From positions 62,001 through 126,000 of the forward strand of contig CAYOEA010000004.1 in the NCBI GenBank assembly GCA_964402995.1: 64,000 nt of DNA, read 5' to 3'. Made by a program: the position numbers and the translations under genes. Under the pieces are notes generated by a model. That model made no database searches. It had not been told where the DNA came from and was given only the letters and a program-made list of their open reading frames with translations. Source of the stretch: GCA-2686295 sp964402995 (GTDB lineage Archaea > Nanobdellota > Nanobdellia > Woesearchaeales > GCA-2686295). Positions 1 to 7,723 of this stretch are shown piece by piece. Each line of letters begins with the position of its first letter. Positions within the stretch are counted from its first letter, which is position 1.

Positions 1-2
1 GT

Positions 3-68
3 CCTGTGTGGGCCTTTAATGAGAATACCTATTCTATGACTGACATAGAATATTTTATGCACCCGTAA
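3..68 (+). CDS. 3' end of an unidentified protein (partial)
   Basis: An open frame enters from the left edge and stops with TAA at 66-68, leaving about 21 C-terminal residues (PVWAFNENTYSM then TDIEYFMHP). The mix of residues looks like real coding sequence, while the other two plus frames stop within the first 40 bases. It lies 63 bases before herA on the same strand. A nurA or rad50 partner would be expected near herA and mre11, but this tail is too short to assign and I do not recognise it. Confidence 0.4.
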   Translation, partial: PVWAFNENTYSMTDIEYFMHP

Positions 69-131
69 GTTCTAAGTAATAGTTAAAGACACAAAAGCTT
101 TTTTAAGGTAGAAATATTTTTCTAGAGTAAA

Positions 132-1703
132 TTGATAAAAGCACAAATAATAGCAGGAAAATTTGGAGAAATAATAGCGAGACAAAAATCAGACCAAGAA
201 ATAGAACTTGGAGAATTATTAATAGCAGAATCAAAAACAAATAGTAGTAAAACTACTATTGCACCAAAAGGAGAACTTTTGAGTGAATCCAAAGTATTAA
301 TGCAAGTATATGACTTAGTATATGGAAGTCAAATATCACAGCAAAACCTAGAATTAATCTCAGGAATGAAATTAGAAGAAGAAACAGATTTAGATTTCTT
401 AGAACCAAAACTTAGAAACTATAAACTAGCAATGCTAAAAAACTTAATTTCTATAAATGGAAAACATGCCCATAGCTCAAAAAGTTTACCTGATTTTTTC
501 ACAGAAGTTAGAGAAATTAAAGCTGAAGACTTAAGTTTCTTAACAAAACCAAAAGATCCAATGAATGTTGGAAGGTTACGATCTGGAACAAAAGATTTAG
601 GCATATCATTATTTTTACCAGGAACAAACGTATTTAGTCATCACGTACTTATAACAGGAACAACAGGAAAAGGAAAAAGTGTTCTGATGAGCAATCTAAT
701 TTGGGATACAATAGATAAAAAATATGTATCAATGCTAGTATTAGATCCTCACGACGAGTATTATGGTCGAACCAAAGTTGGAATGAAAGACCATCCGAGT
801 AAAAAAACTGTTTATTACACTTCAAAAAATGTTCCACCAGGACAAAGAACGTTAAAAATAAATTTACATGCAGTAAAGCCAGAACACATAAATTTCATGG
901 ATTTCTCAGGACCACAAAAGGATGCAATGAATGCATATTATAGACAATATAAACAAGAATGGATTGAATCATTGTTAAATGAACAACCATTAAATGTTGA
1001 TTTTAACGAAGCAACTATTGGCGTATTAAAAAGAAGAATGATGAGCATATTAGATTTAGATTTTGATGGTGAACAAATTTATTGTAACGGAATATTTAGT
1101 ACAAGTGCGGGCGAGACAACTATAGGCGATATTTGCGAAGAGCTTGAAAAAGGAGGAACAGTAATAGTAGATACCTCAAACTTTTCAGGACAAGCAGAAT
1201 TACTAATAGGATCTCTTGTAACAAGTGAAGCACTTAGAAGATATAAAAAATATAAAGTTACAGGCGAACTTGATACAAAACCAGTCATAAGTGTTGTACT
1301 TGAAGAAGCACCAAGAGTCTTAGGAAAAGAAGTGCTTGAGAAAGGCAGCAATATTTTTTCTACAATTGCAAGAGAAGGACGTAAGTTTAGAATTGGAATT
1401 GTTGCAATTACACAAATGCCAAGTTTAATACCACGAGTAATACTTGCAAATATGAATACAAAAATTATACTTGGAACAGAAATGAATACAGAAAGACAAG
1501 CAATAATTGAAAGTGCCAGTCAGGACTTATCTGCAGATGGAAGAGCAATTGCATCACTTGACAAAGGAGAAGCAATTATTAGTTCAAACTTTGCAAGATT
1601 TGCATTACCAATAAAAGTTCCATTCTTTGATGAAGAAGTTAAGAAGATTTTGGTTAAGACTAAAAGTATTCCACAAGGGTTTGGAGGAGTAAATTTAGGA
1701 TGA
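132..1703 (+). CDS. herA: HerA-like ATP-dependent DNA translocase/helicase
   Basis: HerA is a hexameric DNA translocase that works with a NurA nuclease and Mre11-Rad50 in archaeal double-strand break end processing. The first 30 residues look like the HAS barrel (GKFGEIIARQKS, IELGELLIAE), which supports the TTG start at 132. Walker A is GTTGKGKS near residue 175, an aspartate-rich Walker B (VLDPHDEYYG) lies near 205, and the late ATPase signature IAREGRKFRIG followed by AITQMPSLIP is near 412-435. The length, 523 aa, is usual for HerA/DUF87. A TATA-like CTTTTTTAAGG about 25 nt upstream fits a leaderless transcript. It overlaps the MazG-like gene by ATGA. Confidence 0.9.
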   Translation: MIKAQIIAGKFGEIIARQKSDQEIELGELLIAESKTNSSKTTIAPKGELLSESKVLMQVYDLVYGSQISQQNLELISGMKLEEETDLDFLEPKLRNYKLAMLKNLISINGKHAHSSKSLPDFFTEVREIKAEDLSFLTKPKDPMNVGRLRSGTKDLGISLFLPGTNVFSHHVLITGTTGKGKSVLMSNLIWDTIDKKYVSMLVLDPHDEYYGRTKVGMKDHPSKKTVYYTSKNVPPGQRTLKINLHAVKPEHINFMDFSGPQKDAMNAYYRQYKQEWIESLLNEQPLNVDFNEATIGVLKRRMMSILDLDFDGEQIYCNGIFSTSAGETTIGDICEELEKGGTVIVDTSNFSGQAELLIGSLVTSEALRRYKKYKVTGELDTKPVISVVLEEAPRVLGKEVLEKGSNIFSTIAREGRKFRIGIVAITQMPSLIPRVILANMNTKIILGTEMNTERQAIIESASQDLSADGRAIASLDKGEAIISSNFARFALPIKVPFFDEEVKKILVKTKSIPQGFGGVNLG

Positions 1704-2086
1704 AAAATAGTTTTGAAGAAATACATGACTTAATAGAAGCAGACTACAAATGTAGTGAGTGGGCTAAAAACTGTGATTTCAAAAAACGAATGAAAGAATT
1801 CTTAGATGAAGTAAAAGAAGTAGAAGTTGAATTAAAAAATGATGATCTTACTAAACTGAAAGATGAAATGGGAGATGTTCTTTGGGATTTAATCTATGCA
1901 ATATATACAGGAGAAAAAGAAGGACTGTTCAAATCAGAAGAAATATTCTCAGGCGTTATTGAAAAAATAAAAAGAAGAAAACCTTGGGCATTAGAAGGAC
2001 GGGAAGTAAGTAAAGAAGAAGAACTGAAGGTTTGGAAAGAAGTTAAAGTTAAAGAAAAAAATGGAGAGTATGATCTTTTAAGATGA
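1700..2086 (+). CDS. MazG-like nucleotide pyrophosphohydrolase
   Basis: All-alpha NTP pyrophosphohydrolase of the MazG type, expected to hydrolyse NTPs or dNTPs to NMP and PPi and so clean the nucleotide pool. At 128 aa it is a single MazG domain. The acidic metal-binding pattern is visible: FLDEVKEVEVEL near residues 34-45, then KDEMGDVLWDLIYAI near 55-69, equivalent to the family EExxE and ExxD motifs. It sits between herA and mre11 with ATGA overlaps on both sides, so it is translated with repair genes. A link to repair-associated dNTP control is inference. The substrate cannot be read from the sequence. Confidence 0.82.
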   Translation: MKNSFEEIHDLIEADYKCSEWAKNCDFKKRMKEFLDEVKEVEVELKNDDLTKLKDEMGDVLWDLIYAIYTGEKEGLFKSEEIFSGVIEKIKRRKPWALEGREVSKEEELKVWKEVKVKEKNGEYDLLR

Positions 2087-3291
2087 AATTCTCACACATA
2101 GCAGATTGTCACATCGGAGCTTGGAGAGATCCTAAACTTAAAGATTTGAGTATGAAAGCATTTAATCAAGCTATTGACAAATCAATATCGGAAAAAGTTG
2201 ATTTCATCTTAATTGCAGGAGATTTATTTAATACTTCTATGCCAGGAATTGATTATCTAAAAGAAACTACTAGACGATTAAAAGGGTTAAAAGAATTAGA
2301 CATCCCAGTTTATATCATACCAGGAAGTCATGATCAAAGTCCAAGCGGAAAAACGATGCTTGATGTACTTGAAGAAGCAGGACTAATTGAAAATGTTGTG
2401 AAAGGAGATGTTATTGATAATAAACTAAGATTGAAATTTACTATCGATAAAAAAACAGGGGCAAAAATAACTGGCCTTCTTGGAAGACGAGGAATGCTTG
2501 AACGAAAGTACTATGAAAACTTAGACTTAAGTAATTTGGAAGCAGAACAAGGAACAAAAATATTCATGTTTCACACTGCACTAACTGAACTCAAACCAAA
2601 AGAACTTGAAAAAATGGATTCTAATCCAATAAGTTTCTTACCAAAAGGATTTGATTATTATGCAGGAGGACATGTACACATTGTGCGAAACGAAACACTT
2701 GAAGGATACAAACATGTAGTATATCCAGGCCCTACATTTCCTGCAAGTTTCTCAGAGTTGGAGAAGTTAGGTTGTGGTTCGTTTTATATCTACAATCATG
2801 GAAAACCAGAATATATACCAATAGAAGTTGTAAAAATTGCAGCGATAAAAATTGATGCAGAACATAAAACACCAGAAGAAATTTCAGAACTAATAGAACA
2901 AACAACAAAAGATGTTGATTATACAAACACAATTGTACTAGTTCGTATTAAAGGAAAATTAAAGAGTGGAAAACCAAGTGAAGTGAATTTGAAAAATAGT
3001 TTTTCAAAGTTATATTCTCAAGGAGCATATTTTGTAATGAAGAATACTTCAAAACTTACAAGTCAAGAATTTGAAGAAATAAGAGTAGATAGTTCATCAG
3101 TAAATGAAATTGAAGAAGCAGCGATAAAAGAACACTTAGGACAAATTAAAGTACACTTTTCCGACAAAGAAGAAGAAGTTGCACGTGAAATGATAAAGAT
3201 GTTATCAGAAGAAAAACACGAAGGAGAAAAAGTGTATGAATATAATGAACGAATCGCACTTGAGATAAAAAAGATTATGGATATAAAATGA
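2083..3291 (+). CDS. mre11: Mre11/SbcD-like DNA double-strand break nuclease
   Basis: Calcineurin-like phosphoesterase of the Mre11 family, which with Rad50 trims DNA ends. The metal-binding motifs appear in order: ADCHIGAW (D8, H10), GDLFN near 46, GSHD near 81 (the family usually has GNHD), a histidine in FHTALTE near 162, and GGHVHI near 195. The 402-aa length and the capping region after residue 250 fit archaeal Mre11. It starts by ATGA overlap with the MazG-like gene. Rad50 normally lies next to Mre11, but the next gene here is a peptidase, so Rad50 must be elsewhere or absent. The GSHD variant is conservative and probably active. Confidence 0.88.
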   Translation: MKFSHIADCHIGAWRDPKLKDLSMKAFNQAIDKSISEKVDFILIAGDLFNTSMPGIDYLKETTRRLKGLKELDIPVYIIPGSHDQSPSGKTMLDVLEEAGLIENVVKGDVIDNKLRLKFTIDKKTGAKITGLLGRRGMLERKYYENLDLSNLEAEQGTKIFMFHTALTELKPKELEKMDSNPISFLPKGFDYYAGGHVHIVRNETLEGYKHVVYPGPTFPASFSELEKLGCGSFYIYNHGKPEYIPIEVVKIAAIKIDAEHKTPEEISELIEQTTKDVDYTNTIVLVRIKGKLKSGKPSEVNLKNSFSKLYSQGAYFVMKNTSKLTSQEFEEIRVDSSSVNEIEEAAIKEHLGQIKVHFSDKEEEVAREMIKMLSEEKHEGEKVYEYNERIALEIKKIMDIK

Positions 3292-4271
3292 TAGCGCCAA
3301 AACTAAAACTAGGAGATGAAATAAGAATAATTACACCTGCAAGATCTGCAAGTATGAATTGGTTACATCCACTTATAGAAACTGCAAAAGAAAAACTTGA
3401 GTCTATGGGTTTTAAAATTAGTTTTGGAGATTACGTAGAAGAAATAGATGAATTTAATTCAAGTCCAAGATATATGCGAATAGATGATTTACATGATGCA
3501 TTTAGCGATCCAAATGTTAAAGCAATATTGACTGTTATTGGAGGATATAATTCAAATCAGCTTCTTGAATTTATAGATTATGAATTAATTAGAAATAATC
3601 CAAAAATTTTATGCGGATATTCAGACATTACAGCATTACAAAATGCAATATATGCAAAAACAGACATGATAACATATTCTGGACCAGCATTCTTTAATTT
3701 TGCAATGGAAAAAGGATTTGAATACAATGAAGAATATTTTAAAAAATGTTTAATGAATGAAGATTCGTTTGAAATAAAACCTTCAAAAAAAATTAGTGAA
3801 GATTTATGGGGCGCAGATCAAAAAAATAGGACGTTTACAGAAAATAAAGGATGGACTATTGTAAATGAAGGAAGTGCTGAAGGAAAAATAATAGGCGGAA
3901 ACATATCAACACTAGCATTACTACAAGGAACTGAATATTGGCCAGACATAAAGAATTGCGTTTTATTTTTAGAAGAATGTGACGAATCAACTGAAGATGA
4001 TATATACAGACAAATAGAATCACTAAGTCAACAAACAGATTTCGAAACAGTAAAAGCAATAGTATTTGGAAGAATTGAAACAGCATGTAAAGTAAAACAA
4101 GAAAAACTAATTAAGATTATAAAAAATAATTCTAGAATGAGTCGAATACCAGTTGTACTAGATGTGGACTTTGGACATACAAACCCAATGATAACATTTC
4201 CTATTGGCGGAACAGTTAAACTTGAATTGAAAAAAGAAAGCGAGAGTACAATCGAGATTATTGAACATTAA
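3288..4271 (+). CDS. LD-carboxypeptidase family S66 (MccF-like) serine peptidase
   Basis: Member of peptidase family S66, which includes bacterial LD-carboxypeptidase A and the microcin C immunity hydrolase MccF. The nucleophile elbow GYSDITALQNAIYAK places the catalytic Ser near residue 111; the Glu is in LFLEECDES near 229 and the His in DFGHTNPM near 296. The size, 327 aa, is normal. It is the last gene of the herA operon and overlaps mre11 by ATGA. Archaea lack murein, so a role on peptidyl-nucleotides or other amide conjugates (MccF-like) is more likely than wall recycling; this is inference. No signal peptide, so it should be cytoplasmic. Confidence 0.88.
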   Translation: MIAPKLKLGDEIRIITPARSASMNWLHPLIETAKEKLESMGFKISFGDYVEEIDEFNSSPRYMRIDDLHDAFSDPNVKAILTVIGGYNSNQLLEFIDYELIRNNPKILCGYSDITALQNAIYAKTDMITYSGPAFFNFAMEKGFEYNEEYFKKCLMNEDSFEIKPSKKISEDLWGADQKNRTFTENKGWTIVNEGSAEGKIIGGNISTLALLQGTEYWPDIKNCVLFLEECDESTEDDIYRQIESLSQQTDFETVKAIVFGRIETACKVKQEKLIKIIKNNSRMSRIPVVLDVDFGHTNPMITFPIGGTVKLELKKESESTIEIIEH

Positions 4272-4284
4272 TTTTAAATTAAAT

Positions 4285-5169
4285 TTACGAAAATAAAGGA
4301 CCTTGTGCACCAACAGATAAACGTCTATATTCAACTTGAGTTTCTGAAACTTTCTTGAAAGCAAAACTTGAAACTCTAAAAAGATTTTTTTCAGGAACAG
4401 AAAGATACAAGTCATCACTAGTTAAATTCATCCCAGGTTCCCAAAACTTTGCCTCTTCTTCATCTGGAGTGTTTCCAACCTTTGCCATAGACAGTCTAAG
4501 AAAACCACCAATTGCTAATTGATCCAATAAAGACTCAACTTGAGAGGTAGTAGTTCCGGCAAGATCAGTGTAAATTCTATCAAAAGGCTCATTCTCAGCT
4601 AAACCTAAACCATCAAAAGAAGCAGGAAGAATTTTAACTTTAGATTCTAAACCTAAAGAATAAACGTTCTTTCTTGCAATATCAAGTAAATCAGGATCAA
4701 TCTCAGTTGAATAAACTTGGGAATTTTCACCTGCAGCATGTTGAACAATAACTGCATTATAAGCTGAGCCTGCACCAATCTCCAAAATCTTCTGACCATC
4801 TTTTAAATTTAAAGAGCAAGCAGTGTAAAGAGCAATATGAGCGCTTGGAATAGTTTTACCATTAGCAATAATATTTTCTTCGAAAGTATAGGGAGTTATA
4901 TTTTGATCTTTTACATTTTGTGGATTATTATCCCAATCAAAAAACTCAGTTCTATCAAATTCTTCAATAGCTTCAAGAGCTTTAAGATTCATATCAGAAT
5001 TGTCCTTTACTAAATTTAGAAATCTGACCATATTTTCGTGAGATTGTGGAATGTGTTTTATAAGGCCTTTCCTATCTCTATCGCCAAGAAATGTTAGTTC
5101 AGCCCTAAGATCATCATACTCTTTATCAAAAGCAAGATAATCATATTTAGGCTTAACTTTTCGAACCAT
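4285..5169 (-). CDS. pcm: Protein-L-isoaspartate O-methyltransferase-like enzyme
   Basis: SAM-dependent methyltransferase of the PCMT family, which repairs L-isoaspartyl residues in aged proteins. The Rossmann motif I is ILEIGAGSAYNA near residue 140, followed by STEIDPDLLDIARKN (acidic loop) and DRIYTDLAG near 202; the region GKTIPSAHIALYTA just before motif I is the usual substrate-loop segment. At 294 aa it is longer than the typical 210-220, with about 80 extra N-terminal residues and a C-terminal extension (from about 235) of unknown role. ATG at 5169 follows a TATA-like TTTAAATAAC about 25 nt upstream. It faces the LD-carboxypeptidase gene tail to tail. Confidence 0.82.
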   Translation of the reverse strand: MVRKVKPKYDYLAFDKEYDDLRAELTFLGDRDRKGLIKHIPQSHENMVRFLNLVKDNSDMNLKALEAIEEFDRTEFFDWDNNPQNVKDQNITPYTFEENIIANGKTIPSAHIALYTACSLNLKDGQKILEIGAGSAYNAVIVQHAAGENSQVYSTEIDPDLLDIARKNVYSLGLESKVKILPASFDGLGLAENEPFDRIYTDLAGTTTSQVESLLDQLAIGGFLRLSMAKVGNTPDEEEAKFWEPGMNLTSDDLYLSVPEKNLFRVSSFAFKKVSETQVEYRRLSVGAQGPLFS

Positions 5170-5241
5170 AGATATAAAGAAATTAAAGTTATTTAAAAAG
5201 CTAATAGGAAATTAGACAATAATAAAGAAATAATAAAGAAA

Positions 5242-5829
5242 TTATTCGAACTTATTCAATGCTTCAACGAGTTTAGTGGTTTTATCCCAAGTCATTTGAA
5301 GACGTTTATTTGCCTCCATAACAAGAGTTTGAATGTATTCATTAGAAACTAAAGTTTCTCCTCCCTTAGCAATAATAGTATCTATTTTTTCAGTACTCAT
5401 AAGTTCTATTATGTAACGAGTATCAATTTCAAACAAACCACTTCTCTTAAAACCAATTTCCCTAGCTGCTCTAAGAAGTTTTGAAGCATCTTTTAATTCT
5501 CTTGTAACAACATGAATAATTGCAGGTTCTTGTCTAAACCAAACAGCATCTTCAATATCCTCATCAATATTTTTAACAGCGTCAGAAACTTCTTCTGTGC
5601 TTGCCAAATCATGAGTTCTAAAAACAAAGATCGAATCAAGTTTTTTACCAGATGCAGGAACAGTTAAAAGAATAACTCTTCCAGAACAAGAACTAGTAGT
5701 ATAATAGTTCTTCATTGAATTAAATTTATTTACAAGTGGTTCAATTGGTTTATCAACAGAACCCTTATCACTACGATCGCCTTTTGCCATACGGACCATA
5801 GCAGTATCTTTTTGAAAATCAAAACCCAT
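5242..5829 (-). CDS. taw3: tRNA-Phe wybutosine-synthesis methyltransferase Tyw3-like
   Basis: Tyw3/Taw3 family, which N4-methylates the wyosine intermediate at G37 of tRNA-Phe. The conserved N-terminus is clear: DFQKDTAMVRMAKGDRSDKG, then an acidic/PIEPLVNKFNS helix and YYTTSSCSGR near residues 41-50, the family SAM/substrate signature. The 195-aa length is right. It is the last gene of a three-gene unit (corA-like, SLOG, tyw3), starting 2 nt after the SLOG stop. The tRNA-Phe at 23.3 kb has G at position 37, so the target exists in this genome. Other wyosine enzymes (Taw1, Taw2) are not in the window. Confidence 0.88.
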   Translation of the reverse strand: MGFDFQKDTAMVRMAKGDRSDKGSVDKPIEPLVNKFNSMKNYYTTSSCSGRVILLTVPASGKKLDSIFVFRTHDLASTEEVSDAVKNIDEDIEDAVWFRQEPAIIHVVTRELKDASKLLRAAREIGFKRSGLFEIDTRYIIELMSTEKIDTIIAKGGETLVSNEYIQTLVMEANKRLQMTWDKTTKLVEALNKFE

Positions 5830-5831
5830 AA

Positions 5832-6356
5832 TTATCTCAACTCCATCAATTCTTTTTCTAATTCTTCAATAGATTCAATATACACAACATTCAAACCAGA
5901 AGTGACTTCAGGATGAATAAGCGCAGAAATCCACTTTTTAAAAATAATAATTTTTTTAACTTTAAACCATTTAGCATAACAAAGTTCAGCCATAGTGCCG
6001 GGCGATAAACCAATCATCAATAAAACATCTGAATTCTCACAAAAAGCCTCAGGCTGATTTCTCCAAGTACCACAACTAATAGTTTCATCAACTAGTTTAG
6101 TATCAAGCCAATTATAACCAAGCTCTTCATCATGATCAGGCATCAACCCTACAACTTTTTTTCCGCCAAGATCTCGATATATCAAACCAAGATTAACAGG
6201 TGCTGCAGTTGGCTCAGGAACAACTAATAATTCATCATCTGTTTTCGCTAAGAACTCTGCCAATTGATGAATAAAATGAGAATAGTTATGTTCTGCAAAT
6301 TTATTAATATCTAAAAAGCGACCAACTTGAGTAGGACCAATAATGCCAATTCGCAT
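5832..6356 (-). CDS. SLOG (lysine-decarboxylase/LOG-like) Rossmann protein
   Basis: Nucleotide-binding protein of the SLOG superfamily, related to LOG, DprA and YpsA-type proteins. It begins MRIGIIGPTQVG, a glycine-rich first beta-alpha unit, and carries a degenerate PGGxGT-E motif, LSPGTMAELCYAKW near residue 130, typical of family members that bind rather than cleave nucleotides. The ATG at 6356 is preferred over an in-frame start at 6410 because it gives this canonical start and avoids overlap with the upstream corA-like gene, whose stop ends 2 nt away. The ligand is unknown. Association with a metal transporter and Tyw3 may be only transcriptional. Confidence 0.72.
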   Translation of the reverse strand: MRIGIIGPTQVGRFLDINKFAEHNYSHFIHQLAEFLAKTDDELLVVPEPTAAPVNLGLIYRDLGGKKVVGLMPDHDEELGYNWLDTKLVDETISCGTWRNQPEAFCENSDVLLMIGLSPGTMAELCYAKWFKVKKIIIFKKWISALIHPEVTSGLNVVYIESIEELEKELMELR

Positions 6357-6357
6357 A

Positions 6358-7296
6358 CTATAACCATCCCGCTTTTTTAAATATGAAAAATAATATTCCA
6401 CTAAAAACAATCAACCCTGCAAGAATTATTATGAATGCGTAAGGATTATTTGCTAAAGGCACTGGAACGTTCATACCAAATAAACCAGTAATGAAAGTTG
6501 GAACCATGATAAGAACAGTGAGTGAAGTTAATAGTTTAATGAAATTGTTAAGTTTCTTAGTTGAAACAACGGATTGAAAATTAAATAAATTAGTTATGAC
6601 TTCACGTTGAATCTTTTCAGTATCTAATATCTGAAGTTTTTCATAATAAAGATCCGCAAAATTATCTAAGTCTTCTTTTGTGAATTTTTTATAATAAGAT
6701 TTTCTAAGACCGGCCAATACTTCTAAGTTTGCAAGGATAGCTTGATTAAATCTTGTAAGAGTTACATTGTTATTGTAAAGACCCATAAGCTGTTTATCGG
6801 AAATGTTACCTCCTTTTGCTTCAAGAATATCGGTAAGATTTGTAATTCGATCAATTGAATGCATAAATGAATCATTAATTTTATCAAGGAAATAATAAAG
6901 CATGTTTGTAATAGATTCTTTGAATAAAAATTTGAGTTTACCTTTTCGCATAAGAGAAGCAATACCTGCCATGCTTGGAGTAGTTTGACGTTCAACTGTA
7001 ATAAAAAGATTATTTATCACAAATAAGTTAATCGTACTAGTTTCAATCTCGCCATTATTAGTGCATGGAACCTGATAAGTAAGTTCTAAGTATCTTCCTT
7101 GCTCAAGTCTGGAACGCTCCTCGAAATCGAAGAACTCTTCGAACTCTTCCTCAGGAATATTTGCAAACTTAGAAAGCTCTTTAATTTTCTCAGGATCTTT
7201 ATCTAAAAAACGAATCCAAGTAATTTTACGTTTGTCAATATTTTCTAAACTATCAGTAGACGCAACTTTGTTTTCATCAAGATAGAATATTTCCAT
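6358..7296 (-). CDS. corA: CorA-like magnesium/divalent cation channel
   Basis: CorA family channel, pentameric importer of Mg2+ or Co2+. The hallmark GMN motif (TGLFGMNVPVP) lies about 35 residues from the C-terminus, between two membrane helices (LLTSLTVLIMVPTFITG and AFIIILAGLIVFSGILFF), after a long acidic and helical cytoplasmic domain. At 312 aa it is of normal size. The ATG at 7296 has a Shine-Dalgarno GGTGA with a 5-nt spacer; the GTG at 7305 is part of that SD and is not taken as the start. The SD/ATG segment is homologous to the 51-bp units repeated upstream, so expression control through the leader is suspected. First gene of the operon with the SLOG gene and tyw3. Confidence 0.88.
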   Translation of the reverse strand: MEIFYLDENKVASTDSLENIDKRKITWIRFLDKDPEKIKELSKFANIPEEEFEEFFDFEERSRLEQGRYLELTYQVPCTNNGEIETSTINLFVINNLFITVERQTTPSMAGIASLMRKGKLKFLFKESITNMLYYFLDKINDSFMHSIDRITNLTDILEAKGGNISDKQLMGLYNNNVTLTRFNQAILANLEVLAGLRKSYYKKFTKEDLDNFADLYYEKLQILDTEKIQREVITNLFNFQSVVSTKKLNNFIKLLTSLTVLIMVPTFITGLFGMNVPVPLANNPYAFIIILAGLIVFSGILFFIFKKAGWL

Positions 7297-7608
7297 AATT
7301 TTCACCGTAAATTATGTACTTAGAAAAATGTTATTTCTAAGTTCCATAATTTTCTCCACAAATTATGTACTTAGAAAAATGTTATTTCTAAGTTCCATAA
7401 TGTTCTCCACAAATTATGTACTTAGAAAAATGTTATTTCTAAGTTCCATAATGTTCTNNNNNNNNNNNNNNNNNNNNNNNNNNNNNNNNNNNNNNNNNNN
7501 NNNNNNNNNNNNNNNNNNNNNNNNNNNNNNNNNNNNNNNNNNNNNNNNNNNNNNNNNCCACAAATTATGTACTTAGAAAAATGTTATTTCTAAGTTCCAT
7601 AAGAATAG
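7297..7608 (-). repeat. 51-bp tandem array of SD + 11-codon mini-ORFs upstream of the corA-like gene
   Basis: Near-identical 51-bp units repeat at exact spacing (forward TTCCATAAT at 7291, 7342, 7393 and 7444) and again after the gap. On the minus strand a unit reads GGAG, 6-nt spacer, ATG, then 10 sense codons and TAA, encoding MELRNNIFLST. Visible copies of the ORF are at 7312-7347, 7363-7398, 7414-7449 and 7565-7600; the last has no SD. Each contains a perfect 9-bp inverted repeat ACTTAGAAA/TTTCTAAGT with a 7-nt loop, and CATAAT/ATTATG flanks the SD. The final unit merges into the SD and start of the corA-like gene. True copy number is hidden by the N gap. Confidence 0.9.
7458..7557. other. 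Assembly gap of 100 N inside the 51-bp array
   Basis: Exactly 100 N, the conventional placeholder for a gap of unknown size. Repeat units flank it on both sides, and the phase across it (151 bp between mini-ORF starts rather than a multiple of 51) shows that the drawn length is not real. The array probably contains more copies than are shown. Confidence 0.97.
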
Positions 7609-7650
7609 ACAAAGCTCATTTGTTTAAAAAGATTTAGGGTTTAAGAAAAA

Positions 7651-7700
7651 AAGAATGCTCAGCAACATAATTGCTGGCACACAGAATAAAAAAATTCTGT
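7651..7700 (-). terminator. Two-hairpin 3' element behind asnS, copy 1
   Basis: Starting about 20 nt after the asnS stop, the minus-strand RNA would form hairpin 1 (ACAGAAT, 6-nt loop, ATTCTGT; 7681-7700) and hairpin 2 (TGC-CAGCAA, loop TTATG, TTGCTG-A-GCA; 7656-7679, with one bulged A), followed by ATTC and a run of T. The same architecture and spacing recurs at 62049-62099 behind aglB, with a different but still paired inner stem 2. The T-run after the hairpins suits archaeal termination; another 3' UTR role is possible. Confidence 0.65.
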
Positions 7701-7723
7701 TAAAAGAAAATTAATGTAACTGT

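Noticed and set aside
7328..7576. Plus-strand open frame through the 51-bp repeats and the N gap
   Set aside because: It is only an artefact of a repeat length divisible by three and of translated N; the meaningful reading is the mini-ORFs on the minus strand.
7291..7608. CRISPR array
   Set aside because: Units are directly adjacent and identical with no variable spacers, and there are no cas genes.
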